DNA from: Campylobacterota bacterium
GTDB lineage: Bacteria; Campylobacterota; Campylobacteria; Campylobacterales; Sulfurimonadaceae
NCBI GenBank assembly: GCA_030836825.1
Contig: JAUPLR010000067.1
Coordinates: 1-41,519, forward strand
Reading direction: 5' to 3'
Length of the DNA: 41,519 bases
The notes beneath the pieces were generated by a model. It was not told the origin of the DNA, did not search any database, and worked only from the letters and a program-made list of their open reading frames with translations. The position numbers and the translations under genes were made by a program. Numbering within the stretch: position 1 is the stretch's first letter; the number at the start of each line of letters is the position of its first letter. Shown piece by piece: positions 9,262 to 18,728 of this stretch.

Positions 9262-9300
9262 TCCTCATCTAAAAATATGGGCCAAAAGGGTCGGTGAACG

Positions 9301-10629
9301 ATGAAAAATAAAAAAATGATGGTTGTTGGGTTTGTCAGTACGGTAGCCCTCACTCTCGCGCTCTCCACCTCTCTCATTGCCAAGAGCAACACGACCGCCC
9401 AATCCCCAGAACCTTCTCTTGAGGCTTCTCGGCTTCAATCGTTGGCAAAGTTCACCAAAGTCCTTAGCATTGTTGAGCAATACAATGTCGATGGGCTTGG
9501 CATCGATAAGCTCATCGATAAATCTTTGCAGGGCTTGCTCTCAAATCTTGACGCACATTCAAGCTTTATGGATAAAAAAAGCTTTGATTCTCTAAAGAGC
9601 CAAACGGAGGGTGAATTCGGCGGCTTGGGCATTACGGTTGGCATGCGTGACAATGCGCTGACGGTCATCGCCCCGATTGAGGGGACGCCTGCGGACAAAG
9701 CCGGTATCAAAGCGGGTGATATTATCTTGAAAATCAACGATAAAGCAACACTGACCATGAGCATTGATGATGCGGTTGGAATTATGCGCGGAAAACCTAA
9801 AACACCCATTGATCTTACGATTGTTCGCAAAGGTGCTGCTGAACCTCTTAAAATTCACATCATTCGTGACATTATCACCGTTGAATCCGTCTATACACGC
9901 ACCATTGATGACAATATTCTCTATGTACGAGTTACCAGTTTTGATAAAAAAGTGGCTACGGATGTCAAAGCAGCATTGCTAAAGCATGCCGCAAAAAGCA
10001 AAGGGGTTATCCTAGATCTTCGTAACAATCCGGGAGGATTACTTGATCAAGCCGTAGAACTCACCGATCTTTTTGTGGATGAAGGGGTTATTGTTTCTCA
10101 AAAAGGGCGCAACAAAAGCGATGATGTGAGCTACAGTGCTACGAAAAAAGCAACTGTCTGCCGCCTCCCGCTCGTCGTAATGGTCAATGAAGGCAGCGCC
10201 AGCGCTTCTGAGATTGTAAGCGGTGCGATTCAAGACTTTAAACGCGGGGTTGTTGTAGGAGCAACCACTTTTGGCAAGGGGAGCGTACAAGTTGTTATGC
10301 CCATTACCGACGCTGAAGCCATCAAGCTAACGATTGCCCGCTATTATCTCCCTAGCGGACGCACCATACAAGCCGTAGGTGTTGTTCCTGATGTAGAAGT
10401 AGATGCAGATGAAATCAAACAACGCGAGAACACCTTTAATATCAAAGAAGCTGACCTCAAAAAGCACTTAGAAAAAGAACTCGAAAAAGTCGATGGAATG
10501 GTAGATGTTACTGAAGCCAATGCCACCAACAAAACGGTTATTACCAAAGAGCAGCTAAGAAAAGATATACAACTCAAAGAAGGCGTTGGTATCATCAAAG
10601 CCCTTATCATTACCAAAGGAAAAGAATAA
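9301..10629 (+). CDS. ctpA: C-terminal processing serine protease (S41 family) with PDZ domain
   Basis: Signal peptide, GGLGITVG...[42 protein letters not shown]. Confidence 0.93.
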   Translation: MKNKKMMVVGFVSTVALTLALSTSLIAKSNTTAQSPEPSLEASRLQSLAKFTKVLSIVEQYNVDGLGIDKLIDKSLQGLLSNLDAHSSFMDKKSFDSLKSQTEGEFGGLGITVGMRDNALTVIAPIEGTPADKAGIKAGDIILKINDKATLTMSIDDAVGIMRGKPKTPIDLTIVRKGAAEPLKIHIIRDIITVESVYTRTIDDNILYVRVTSFDKKVATDVKAALLKHAAKSKGVILDLRNNPGGLLDQAVELTDLFVDEGVIVSQKGRNKSDDVSYSATKKATVCRLPLVVMVNEGSASASEIVSGAIQDFKRGVVVGATTFGKGSVQVVMPITDAEAIKLTIARYYLPSGRTIQAVGVVPDVEVDADEIKQRENTFNIKEADLKKHLEKELEKVDGMVDVTEANATNKTVITKEQLRKDIQLKEGVGIIKALIITKGKE

Positions 10630-11339
10630 TGGAAAAACGTGCAGTCATTTATGAGGGAAAAGCAAAACGTCTCTACAGTACAGACGATGCAAACCTAGTC
10701 ATTGCCCAATTCAAAGATGATCTAACCGCATTTAATGGTGCTAAAAAAGATACCGAAGCCGGCAAAGGTGCGCTCAACAATAAGATCTCGACAGCGCTTT
10801 TTCAGATGCTCGCACAAAACGGTGTTGAGTCGCATTTTGTAGAAATGCTTGACGATACCAACATGCTGTGTAAAAAAGTCGACATCATTATGATCGAAGT
10901 AATCGTGCGTAATGTTGCAACGGGAAGTTTAAGCAAAAATCTTGGCATTCCAGATGGCACGGTGCTTCCATTTACCCTCGTTGAGTTTGATTACAAAAAT
11001 GATGCCTTAGGTGATCCAAAACTAAACGACCAACACTGTTTAATTCTTGAACTGGTTAAAAATGAAGCGGAACTCGATCAGCTTCGTGCCATGTCTCGCC
11101 AAATCAATGATATTTTACGTCCGTACTTCCATGCAAAAGGGCTTAATTTGGTTGATTTCAAACTCGAATTTGGTCGTGATGCAAATGGAAAAATCATCCT
11201 TGCAGACGAAATCAGCCCTGACAATTGCCGTTTTTGGGATTTAACAACGGGTGAAAAAATGGACAAGGACCGCTTCCGTCAAGGAATGGGTGGGCTTAAA
11301 GTCGCCTATGAAGAAGTTCTAAACCGTATCTTAAACTAG
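10629..11339 (+). CDS. purC: Phosphoribosylaminoimidazole-succinocarboxamide synthase
   Basis: [37 protein letters not shown] overlap with ctpA. Confidence 0.97.
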   Translation: MEKRAVIYEGKAKRLYSTDDANLVIAQFKDDLTAFNGAKKDTEAGKGALNNKISTALFQMLAQNGVESHFVEMLDDTNMLCKKVDIIMIEVIVRNVATGSLSKNLGIPDGTVLPFTLVEFDYKNDALGDPKLNDQHCLILELVKNEAELDQLRAMSRQINDILRPYFHAKGLNLVDFKLEFGRDANGKIILADEISPDNCRFWDLTTGEKMDKDRFRQGMGGLKVAYEEVLNRILN

Positions 11340-11364
11340 TTTTCAAAGAACACAAAGGGAAAAT

Positions 11365-11607
11365 ATGAAAGCCATCGTCAATGTATTTTTAAAAAATGGA
11401 GTTCTTGACTCACAAGGCAAAGCGGTTCAGCATGCGCTTACCGGTCATGGTTTCGCTAACGTTACGGATGTACGTGTGGGAAAACAAATCATTATCGAGA
11501 TGAACGAGAATAATGGTGAATCCGCAAAAGCGAAAGTAGCACAAATGTGCGAAGACCTTTTAGCCAATACGGTTATCGAAGATTATTCCATCGAGATCCA
11601 AGCATGA
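11365..11607 (+). CDS. purS: Phosphoribosylformylglycinamidine synthase subunit PurS
   Basis: 80 aa, GVLDSQGKAVQHALTGHGF; directly upstream of purQ. Confidence 0.95.
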   Translation: MKAIVNVFLKNGVLDSQGKAVQHALTGHGFANVTDVRVGKQIIIEMNENNGESAKAKVAQMCEDLLANTVIEDYSIEIQA

Positions 11608-12284
11608 AGACAACGGTAGGTATCATCCAATTCCCAGGTACCAACTGTGAATATGACGCTCAAAATGCTTTTAAAACATTGGGCTGTGAAACACAAATCC
11701 TTTGGCACAAAGAGAACAGTATCCCCCAAGGGACTGATTTGCTCATAGTCGCAGGCGGGTTTAGCTACGGTGACTATCTGCGAAGCGGTGCTATCGCCAA
11801 GATGTCTCCTATCATGAAAGCGGTCAAAGAATTTGCTGACAATGGCGGAAAAGTGCTCGGTATTTGCAATGGCTTTCAAGTTTTAACCGAATGCGGTCTC
11901 CTTCCCGGGGCACTCAAGCGCAACGAAGGTCTCCATTTCATCTCACGCCATCATCATTTAAAAGTCATTAGTAAAAACAACCCTTTTTTAAACCAATGCA
12001 ATGTCAATGACGTTGTCAATATTCCCATTGCCCATCATGACGGGAACTTTTTCATTGATCCACAAGGGCTCTCAGAGCTATACGCCAACGATCAAGTTTT
12101 ACTAAAATACACGGATGCGCAAGGAAACATTAGCAATCCAAACGGTTCCGTTGACAGCATCGCTGGTATTTGCAATCTTGGTAAAAATGTTTTTGGATTA
12201 ATGCCCCATCCTGAGCGTGCTATGGAATCTCTACTGGGCTCCGAGGATGGACGTCGTATGTTAGAGGGATTTTTATCCGCTTGA
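11604..12284 (+). CDS. purQ: Phosphoribosylformylglycinamidine synthase subunit PurQ (glutaminase)
   Basis: [47 protein letters not shown] overlap with purS. The start is later than in the ORF track. Confidence 0.96.
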   Translation: MKTTVGIIQFPGTNCEYDAQNAFKTLGCETQILWHKENSIPQGTDLLIVAGGFSYGDYLRSGAIAKMSPIMKAVKEFADNGGKVLGICNGFQVLTECGLLPGALKRNEGLHFISRHHHLKVISKNNPFLNQCNVNDVVNIPIAHHDGNFFIDPQGLSELYANDQVLLKYTDAQGNISNPNGSVDSIAGICNLGKNVFGLMPHPERAMESLLGSEDGRRMLEGFLSA

Positions 12285-13426
12285 AAAAGATACTTACCCT
12301 TTTATTATTACTCATACAGACCGCTATTGGTGAGCCATCGGTTTTTACTGATCCCGCAACACTCCCCCAAGAGCAACCAAAAGAAGCCTCCCAAGATACA
12401 GATATTGACGCTTTATTTACCGACGCTGTACAAAGCAGTAGTGTCACACTGGAACATTCTAACATCCCGTCTCATCTTTATATCGGTGAGATCTTTCCCC
12501 TGACCATCAAACTCACACCTACAGATATTGCCTCAGGAAACATCGAATACAGTTTACAAAACGAAGAGGGAATACGTGTCTTTAGTCCAACACCCAAACG
12601 CGTTGCCAAAGCAGACGGCATATACGACACTTTTTACTTTTTAGTACAATCAGCCAATGTTCGATTGCCCGACATTACCGCAACCGTTACCTCCAACGGC
12701 AGTGATTCAAATTCCATCACGGGGGCCGCCCTTACCGCTTCGACGTTGACACCTCCGGCAACATTCGCAAATATATTAGCGGACTCCTTTAAAATCATTG
12801 ACTATAAAACAACCGCTTACAACCAAGAGAGCAATATTGTTGTCTTTACTGCCGTCGCGCGACGTTGTAACATAGGAACTTTTTCGCTTCCAAATACAAT
12901 AAAACAAGGATTTGAATCTAAAACTCCCAATGTAGAAGAATCGAGAATCACCTATTATACTATTATCCCAAACACCCAGCAGAGTCTCGATTTTACCATT
13001 TTCAATCTTGCTAAAAATCGTTATGAATCGCTGAGCATTCCGATTACGGTTGATGATGATACCGTATCAACACAAGAGGACCTCTCCCCAACGGATTCAC
13101 GCCATACGGAGCTAAAAGTAGGGGCAGCTGCAATACTTGCTGTTATTCTCATAGCGATGTATTATTGGAGACGAAAACAAGGGTACCTTCTAGCCTCTGT
13201 TCTCCCTTTCTTTTATGTCGTTTTTACCTTGTTACCCAATGCAAATGTTTGTGTGAAGAAGGGAGCTCCCGTGCAGATCCTCCCTATAAAACACGGGACT
13301 ATTTTTGAAGTTACCATGGAAGAAACAAACGTCGAGGCTGAGGACAAAGTCGGCGACTTCATCAAAGTTCGATTGGACAACAAAAAAGTTGGCTGGATTA
13401 ACAAACGTGATATTTGCTCGAATTAG
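12281..13426 (+). CDS. Exported/membrane protein with C-terminal SH3-like domain
   Basis: TTG start overlapping the purQ stop; signal peptide, one TM near aa 285, C-terminal SH3-like [20 protein letters not shown]...[10 protein letters not shown]. Confidence 0.65.
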   Translation: MKKILTLLLLLIQTAIGEPSVFTDPATLPQEQPKEASQDTDIDALFTDAVQSSSVTLEHSNIPSHLYIGEIFPLTIKLTPTDIASGNIEYSLQNEEGIRVFSPTPKRVAKADGIYDTFYFLVQSANVRLPDITATVTSNGSDSNSITGAALTASTLTPPATFANILADSFKIIDYKTTAYNQESNIVVFTAVARRCNIGTFSLPNTIKQGFESKTPNVEESRITYYTIIPNTQQSLDFTIFNLAKNRYESLSIPITVDDDTVSTQEDLSPTDSRHTELKVGAAAILAVILIAMYYWRRKQGYLLASVLPFFYVVFTLLPNANVCVKKGAPVQILPIKHGTIFEVTMEETNVEAEDKVGDFIKVRLDNKKVGWINKRDICSN

Positions 13427-14102
13427 ATGGCTCTATGCCGTTATCATGATTTTTATGGGGATGGCCCTTATGATCGTGGGTTTCTATCTCCTGCCTCAAC
13501 CCTACTCTGTTAAAATAGGGGCATGGTTTATTCGTATCTTTACTTTTATCGGCGTTGATACCAAAGGAACGCTCGACCCAGACGCACAAATGTTTCTCGT
13601 CAACCACCAAAGCGACATCGATATTGGCATCATCGAAACGATTACCGCTAAAAATATTGCATGGGTAGCGAAAAAAGAACTCTTCTCTGTCCCTTTTTTC
13701 GGGCTTGTCCTGCGACTGCCTAAAAATATTGCTCTGCAACGTGAAAGCAAAACGGCCATCGTCAAACTCATTAAAGAGACCAAGCGGTGCCTAGACGAAG
13801 GGCGTGTCATTACCATTTTTCCAGAAGGGACCCGCACCGAAACAGGCATCATGAAACCCTTCAAGTCTGGGGCAAAAATGGTGGCAGATAAATACGCACT
13901 CAAAGTTCAACCCATCGTCTTGATCGCTACCGCATCTTATTTCAGCAATAAACAAAAAAATTTTCGTCCGGGTTCAATAAAAGCCATCTATTTGGACGCG
14001 TTTTATGCAGACAAAGAAGATCAAAATTGGCTTAGTAATACTCAACTAAAAATGCAAAAGGTATACGATGATGAGCTTTCAAACCGTCCTAGCCATCGGT
14101 AG
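13407..14102 (+). CDS. plsC: 1-acyl-sn-glycerol-3-phosphate acyltransferase
   Basis: NHQSDIDIG (HX4D) and FPEGTRTETG motifs; GTG start at 13407 suggested, upstream part of the ORF overlaps the preceding CDS. Confidence 0.85.
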   Translation: MIFARIRWLYAVIMIFMGMALMIVGFYLLPQPYSVKIGAWFIRIFTFIGVDTKGTLDPDAQMFLVNHQSDIDIGIIETITAKNIAWVAKKELFSVPFFGLVLRLPKNIALQRESKTAIVKLIKETKRCLDEGRVITIFPEGTRTETGIMKPFKSGAKMVADKYALKVQPIVLIATASYFSNKQKNFRPGSIKAIYLDAFYADKEDQNWLSNTQLKMQKVYDDELSNRPSHR

Positions 14103-14457
14103 CGGTGCTTTTATCGGAGCAGTAATGCGGGCCTACCTCAATGGCGTCGTCAATCACCAATTCCCTCATTCACTGCCTTTTGGTACTCTGTCCGTCAATT
14201 TACTCGGAAGTTTTATCATAGGGGCACTTTTTGCTTATTTTAGTTATTCCGCTTATCTTACGCCTCAGGTTAAATCGTTTCTAACCACCGGTTTTTTAGG
14301 GGGTCTAACCACCTATTCAACCTTTGCTATTGAAACCTTTTTTTTGCTCAGCGGTGGACATGTATTGATGGCGGCACTTAACATGGCGCTCAATACTTTT
14401 GGTACCGTTGCCATGGCGGCTTCGGGCTATTACCTCTTTAAAAACACCCTATCCTAA
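14068..14457 (+). CDS. crcB: Fluoride efflux channel CrcB/Fluc
   Basis: GSGAFIGAVMRAYLNG, FGTLSVNLLGSFIIG, GFLGGLTTYSTFAIE. Confidence 0.95.
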   Translation: MMSFQTVLAIGSGAFIGAVMRAYLNGVVNHQFPHSLPFGTLSVNLLGSFIIGALFAYFSYSAYLTPQVKSFLTTGFLGGLTTYSTFAIETFFLLSGGHVLMAALNMALNTFGTVAMAASGYYLFKNTLS

Positions 14458-15024
14458 CCGTATTATTTCATCCGCACACCACTGTGCCAAATGGGCATCA
14501 TGGGTAATTAAAAGCACGCCCATCCCCTCTAAATTAGAGACGATAAGCCTCATAATATCCAACTGATTGAGATTATCGAGCGCCGATGTCGGCTCATCCA
14601 GCAAGAGCAATTTCGGTTTCATTAACAATGCTCGTAAAATCGAACAACGTTGCAGTTGCCCTCCTGAGAGCTTATGAGGCAGTGCACTTAAATGTTCTGC
14701 CGTTAACCCCATCTTCACCATCAACGCTTCATAGCCATCCAAAGAAGCCACTTCAGAAATTTGATCACGGATAGTATAGCTTGGATGAAATGAGCTGTAC
14801 GGGTCTTGAAAAACTTGCGAGAGAGATGCGGAGGCAATAACCCCCTTATGTGGTTTGGAACGTCCCAGTATGAGCTCAAAAAGCGTTGATTTCCCCACAC
14901 CACTGGGTCCAACAATTGCTTTGATCTGCCCTTGAGAAACACTCAAGCTAAAATCATTAAACAGCAGCCTCTCTTTTGAATACCCAAAAGCAAGCGACTC
15001 GATATTCAGCACTTCAAGGCTCAA
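14449..15024 (-). CDS. Orphan ABC transporter ATP-binding protein
   Basis: Walker A GPSGVGKST, signature LSGGQLQR, Walker B LLLLDEPTSA; TTGA overlap with proA; no permease nearby. Confidence 0.85.
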   Translation of the reverse strand: MSLEVLNIESLAFGYSKERLLFNDFSLSVSQGQIKAIVGPSGVGKSTLFELILGRSKPHKGVIASASLSQVFQDPYSSFHPSYTIRDQISEVASLDGYEALMVKMGLTAEHLSALPHKLSGGQLQRCSILRALLMKPKLLLLDEPTSALDNLNQLDIMRLIVSNLEGMGVLLITHDAHLAQWCADEIIRLG

Positions 15025-16253
15025 CGAATTTGCCCTTTTCCATACACTTTGTATTTATAGGTGGTCAATCCCTCGACCCCCATCGGTCCGCGTGCATGAA
15101 GCTTATTGGTGCTGATCCCCACTTCTGCTCCAAATCCAAACGCACCCCCATCCGTAAAACGGGTTGAGGCATTCACATACACACACGCCGCATCGATAGC
15201 ATCCATAAAACGTTCCGCTGTCGTGATGCTTTCGGTGACAATCGCCTCACTGTGCCCTGAGCCAAAACGAACGATATGCTCTATCGCTCCCTCTACTCCA
15301 TCCACCACACGAATGTTTAAAATATTCGCCAAATATTCCGTATCGAAATCTTCTTCGCTCGCAAGGGCAATATCGATCACATTACGGGTTTTTTCACACC
15401 CTTTTAACTGTGTGTGCTCACACTCAAATACCTCTTTGAGCAATGGTAATACCTCTTTGGCGATGGCAGTATCTACCAGCAAGGTTTCCATCGCATTGCA
15501 CACACCCGGACGCTGTACTTTAGCATTGAGGGCAATGGCGATAGCCTTCTCGATGTTCGCCTCTTTATCGATGTACGTATGGCACAATCCCTTGTCGTGT
15601 TTGACCACAGGAACACTGGAGTTTTGACTCACATAACGGATCAAACCTTCTCCCCCGCGCGGAACGATCAAATCAACATACTTATCCATTTTAATAAGCT
15701 TGCTAACTCCTTCTCGTGATGAATCAGGCAATAAAGCTATCAACTCTTTTGGAAAATTGTTCTGAACCAATACCTCTTGCAATACCTCGGCAATAATCGC
15801 ATTCGATGCTTCTGCCTCTTTTCCCCCTTTGAGAACACAGCCATTGGAACTTTTAAAACACAGTGCCGCCGTATCGGAGGTAACATTCGGACGTGATTCA
15901 TAGATGATTCCAATCACCCCAATAGGGATCGAAACTTTTTCAATTTTCAATCCTGCTTCGGTCACCCAGCCCTCGATGACACGTCCTACCGGATCTTTGA
16001 GTGCTGCAATCTCTTCAATCGCTACCGCCATGGCATCGATGCGCTTTTCATCCAACAGCAAACGCTCTTTGAGTGAACTTGCCAAATTTTCTTCATGGGC
16101 TTTGTGCATATCGATACTGTTAGCTTGGATGATCTTAGCTGTATTAGTACGAAGCGCTTGCGCCATCTGCCGTAAAATACGATTGCGCTCACTTCCGCTC
16201 ATGGTTGCTATGATACGACTGGCGGATTTTGCTTTTTCTAAAAATTGTTCCAT
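15021..16253 (-). CDS. proA: Gamma-glutamyl phosphate reductase
   Basis: IGVIGIIYESRPNVTSDTAALCFKSSNGCVLKGGKEA; VQRPGVCNAMETLLVD; FGFGAEVGISTNKLHARGPMGVEGLTTYKY. Confidence 0.97.
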   Translation of the reverse strand: MEQFLEKAKSASRIIATMSGSERNRILRQMAQALRTNTAKIIQANSIDMHKAHEENLASSLKERLLLDEKRIDAMAVAIEEIAALKDPVGRVIEGWVTEAGLKIEKVSIPIGVIGIIYESRPNVTSDTAALCFKSSNGCVLKGGKEAEASNAIIAEVLQEVLVQNNFPKELIALLPDSSREGVSKLIKMDKYVDLIVPRGGEGLIRYVSQNSSVPVVKHDKGLCHTYIDKEANIEKAIAIALNAKVQRPGVCNAMETLLVDTAIAKEVLPLLKEVFECEHTQLKGCEKTRNVIDIALASEEDFDTEYLANILNIRVVDGVEGAIEHIVRFGSGHSEAIVTESITTAERFMDAIDAACVYVNASTRFTDGGAFGFGAEVGISTNKLHARGPMGVEGLTTYKYKVYGKGQIR

Positions 16254-16310
16254 AATAATTCCCTTTTAAGTAGAGATATTATAACAAAGGTGGATTAAGA
16301 AGAGAGAATA

Positions 16311-17417
16311 TCAGAGATACGCTCTAATGTCTTCTATTAATCTATCAAATTTGACCTTATACTGGTCGAAAAGGCTAAAGTAGCTTTGCTCATGTGTATC
16401 ACCCAGAGCCAGTTTCATATTGGAAGCAACTTCACCAAGTGAGCTTGCTCCGATGTTTGCAGCTACACCGATAATGTCAAGAAGATGTGCATCAGCATCT
16501 TGAATATTAGAAGCGCGTAAAAGCTCTCCTAATCTATCCGGTGAATTTCCGTAGTCAGCCATAAACTCTGCTAAGATTTCACGGTAAAAATTCTCATCTC
16601 CGCCACACGTTTCAAGTCCTTTAGCGGTATCAAAACTTTTATTCTCAACAGCTTCTATGCCCTTATCTTTATGCATTTTTTCACCTGTATAAGCATAAAT
16701 TATTTTATATAAGGATTCCATTCTCAAAGGCTTTGCCAGCTGTTCAGACATACCGGCATCTTTCATTTTTTGGATGTCATCAGTTGCAATGTCTCCGCTC
16801 AGTGCTACTACTACAATATGGTCATATTTAGGATTTTCTCGAATCGTACGTGTCGCTTCAAATCCATCGATTCTTGGCATGTGTGCATCCATCAAAATCA
16901 TTAAAAAGTTTGCGTCGTTTTCCAATATGTCCAGCGCTTCTTGACCATCATTGGCCATGACCACTTCTATGCCACTATCGGCCAAAAGACCTAAAATAAC
17001 CTTTTGATTGATGTGATTATCTTCCGCAACCAATATTCGCTCACCGGCGAATTCAGCAAAATTTTGTTTTGTAATTTTTATATACTCAGGAACCGATCGC
17101 TTTTGGATAATATGGTCACTTTTTCGTCTATCCGTTAACTCTTTGAGTTGATCTTCGCGCACCGGTGCTATGACTCCAAAATCTCCTTCTTCTATTCCAT
17201 ATAAAGGAACTTCGGAAAGTGGCTCTATTTGTGGCTCTTGGATAACTACTTCGGGTATATCATTGTTTTGCGATTGATTACTATGAGGTTTTGGAGTTGA
17301 GCTTCTTTTTAAAATAAAGTACAAAACCAAGATGACTGCCGCTATGGCTACGATGACTATCATTGCTTGTTCAAATTCATTAAACATTTGATACTCTTTT
17401 TTCTTTAAATCATACAC
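16311..17417 (-). CDS. Membrane-anchored response regulator: N-terminal TM, REC domain, C-terminal Hpt-like domain
   Basis: TM IVIVAIAAVILVLYFILK; REC ILVAEDNHINQKV...ILMDAHMPRIDG...ALSGD...AKPL; C-terminal Hpt-like DAHLLDIIGVAANIGASSL. The start may be MFNEFEQ. Confidence 0.85.
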   Translation of the reverse strand: MYDLKKKEYQMFNEFEQAMIVIVAIAAVILVLYFILKRSSTPKPHSNQSQNNDIPEVVIQEPQIEPLSEVPLYGIEEGDFGVIAPVREDQLKELTDRRKSDHIIQKRSVPEYIKITKQNFAEFAGERILVAEDNHINQKVILGLLADSGIEVVMANDGQEALDILENDANFLMILMDAHMPRIDGFEATRTIRENPKYDHIVVVALSGDIATDDIQKMKDAGMSEQLAKPLRMESLYKIIYAYTGEKMHKDKGIEAVENKSFDTAKGLETCGGDENFYREILAEFMADYGNSPDRLGELLRASNIQDADAHLLDIIGVAANIGASSLGEVASNMKLALGDTHEQSYFSLFDQYKVKFDRLIEDIRAYL

Positions 17418-17445
17418 TAATAATACAAGTTTTTACAAGAAATAC

Positions 17446-17841
17446 TTATAAATACCAATTTTCGATTTTTAACCCTTTTACTTTTCCGAACTCCCTTTGG
17501 TTTCGGGTAACTAAAGTATAATGATGTGCCAATGCACACCCTGCAATCAATGTGTCAATCGGTCCGATTGGTTCGCCGAGTGCTTCTAATGAGGCTCTAA
17601 TTTTTGCCGAAACACGTGCTTCTTCATTCCCAAACGGTATCACAATCACATTCTCTAATAACATTTTGAGCTGTTGTTCACGTTTTTTCGGTGAGGAAGA
17701 TTTGGCGATTCCCACTTCGAGTTCATAAACAACCAGAGAAGGGATAGCGATTTGAGAGGGGGAGTGCTCGAACATCTTGGCCGCAACATTTCCCTCCCCT
17801 TTAAAAAAATAGATGAGGGTATTGGTATCGAGTAGATACAT
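17446..17841 (-). CDS. vapC: VapC-family PIN-domain ribonuclease toxin
   Basis: MYLLDTNTLIYFFKG, VVYELEVG, GPIDTLIAGCAL, TRNQREFGKVKGLKIENW. Confidence 0.93.
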   Translation of the reverse strand: MYLLDTNTLIYFFKGEGNVAAKMFEHSPSQIAIPSLVVYELEVGIAKSSSPKKREQQLKMLLENVIVIPFGNEEARVSAKIRASLEALGEPIGPIDTLIAGCALAHHYTLVTRNQREFGKVKGLKIENWYL

Positions 17842-18072
17842 TTAAAACGATTCCCGCGCACAATCATGCGCCTCAGGGTGTCGAAGAGTATCAGTATCAG
17901 GAAAATCATCCCATGCACCTGCAAGCTGATGGATAGCGGGAGACCACTCTTCGTGCAACTCTTTACGGATCAATCCTGAAACGAACTGGCTCAAAGATAT
18001 TCCCATCGCGGCAACGTTTTGTTTGACTTTGGATTCAAGTTCATTATCGAGATAAATGGTCATTTGTGCCAT
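17842..18072 (-). CDS. vapB: VapB-type antitoxin (ribbon-helix-helix-like N-terminus)
   Basis: MAQMTIYLDNELESKVKQNVAAMGISLSQFVSGLIRKEL; ATG 18072 has a GGAGGTGT RBS; directly abuts vapC. Confidence 0.85.
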   Translation of the reverse strand: MAQMTIYLDNELESKVKQNVAAMGISLSQFVSGLIRKELHEEWSPAIHQLAGAWDDFPDTDTLRHPEAHDCARESF

Positions 18073-18132
18073 GTTACACCTCCAATACATATAAGTGCAA
18101 GTATAAGTGTGGTGAGCTTAGGGGGAAATTAA

Positions 18133-18561
18133 CTACGATGCCAAAGGCTGAATCATCGCAATATCTTTGGCTTCGGCTTGCATCGAGCGATACAAATCCC
18201 AACGAATTTGCAAATTCAACCAAAAATCTGCCGACATGCTAAAATATTTTGCCAAGCGCAATGCTGTTGCCGGGGTAATCCCCCGCTTTTGATTAATAAT
18301 TTCATTGACACTAAAATTTAATTTTTCTTTCTCTACTGTTATAATCTTTTGAAAAATAAATGAAGGTAACAGTTTTCTATTTTTTTCTAAATCTCTAATA
18401 AATATGATACTAAAGTTTAATTTTTCTCCTTCTTCTTCATAGTGAAACAATAAGGGTATTAATTCATAAAATTGATTTTTTAAATTATCATCTATAAGTT
18501 GTGTACTATTTAACTGATCAAAAAAAGTACTAAACGTTTCAAATATTATTACTTGTGGCAC
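18133..18561 (-). CDS. Chimeric ORF: unknown AT-rich N-terminus joined to the C-terminal part of a HigA-type antitoxin
   Basis: C-terminus NEIINQKRGITPATALRLAKYFSMSADFWLNLQIRWDLY is a strong HigA match; the HigA N-terminal HTH half is absent. GTG start. Confidence 0.6.
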   Translation of the reverse strand: MPQVIIFETFSTFFDQLNSTQLIDDNLKNQFYELIPLLFHYEEEGEKLNFSIIFIRDLEKNRKLLPSFIFQKIITVEKEKLNFSVNEIINQKRGITPATALRLAKYFSMSADFWLNLQIRWDLYRSMQAEAKDIAMIQPLAS

Positions 18562-18663
18562 CTAAATAGCTCCATATAAATTATTTAAAATAATGAATAA
18601 AGATAATAGTAGTTTGTGGCCTTGATAATGCTAAAAAGGAGCTTGATAATATATTGAAGTTGA

Positions 18664-18683
18664 ATTCCCGCTCTCGCGGGAAT
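18664..18683. repeat. Dispersed-repeat motif ATTCCCGC-tctc-GCGGGAAT (followed by GACGG)
   Basis: Perfect 8-bp inverted repeat; matches the widespread 'GTCATTCCCGC...GCGGGAAT' bacterial intergenic repeat pattern. Confidence 0.65.
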
Positions 18684-18697
18684 GACGGAGAAAATAG

Positions 18698-18723
18698 CCC
18701 TTCGACACACTCAGGGCGAACGG
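18698..18723. repeat. Dispersed-repeat motif CCCTTCGACACACTCAGGGCGAACGG
   Basis: Matches the widespread 'CCGTTCGCCCTGAGTGTGTCGAAGGG' intergenic repeat. Translating it gives the familiar spurious peptide 'PVRPECVEG', seen in the 18581..18799 ORF. Confidence 0.65.
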
Positions 18724-18728
18724 GGAAT

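Noticed and set aside
13970-14090. Possible fluoride riboswitch upstream of crcB
   Set aside because: The upstream region is plsC coding sequence that overlaps crcB, and I could not identify a crcB-motif RNA.
15106-16269. Long plus-strand ORFs (173 and 121 aa) opposite proA
   Set aside because: Antisense to conserved proA; low-complexity Ser/Ala-rich translations typical of shadow frames.
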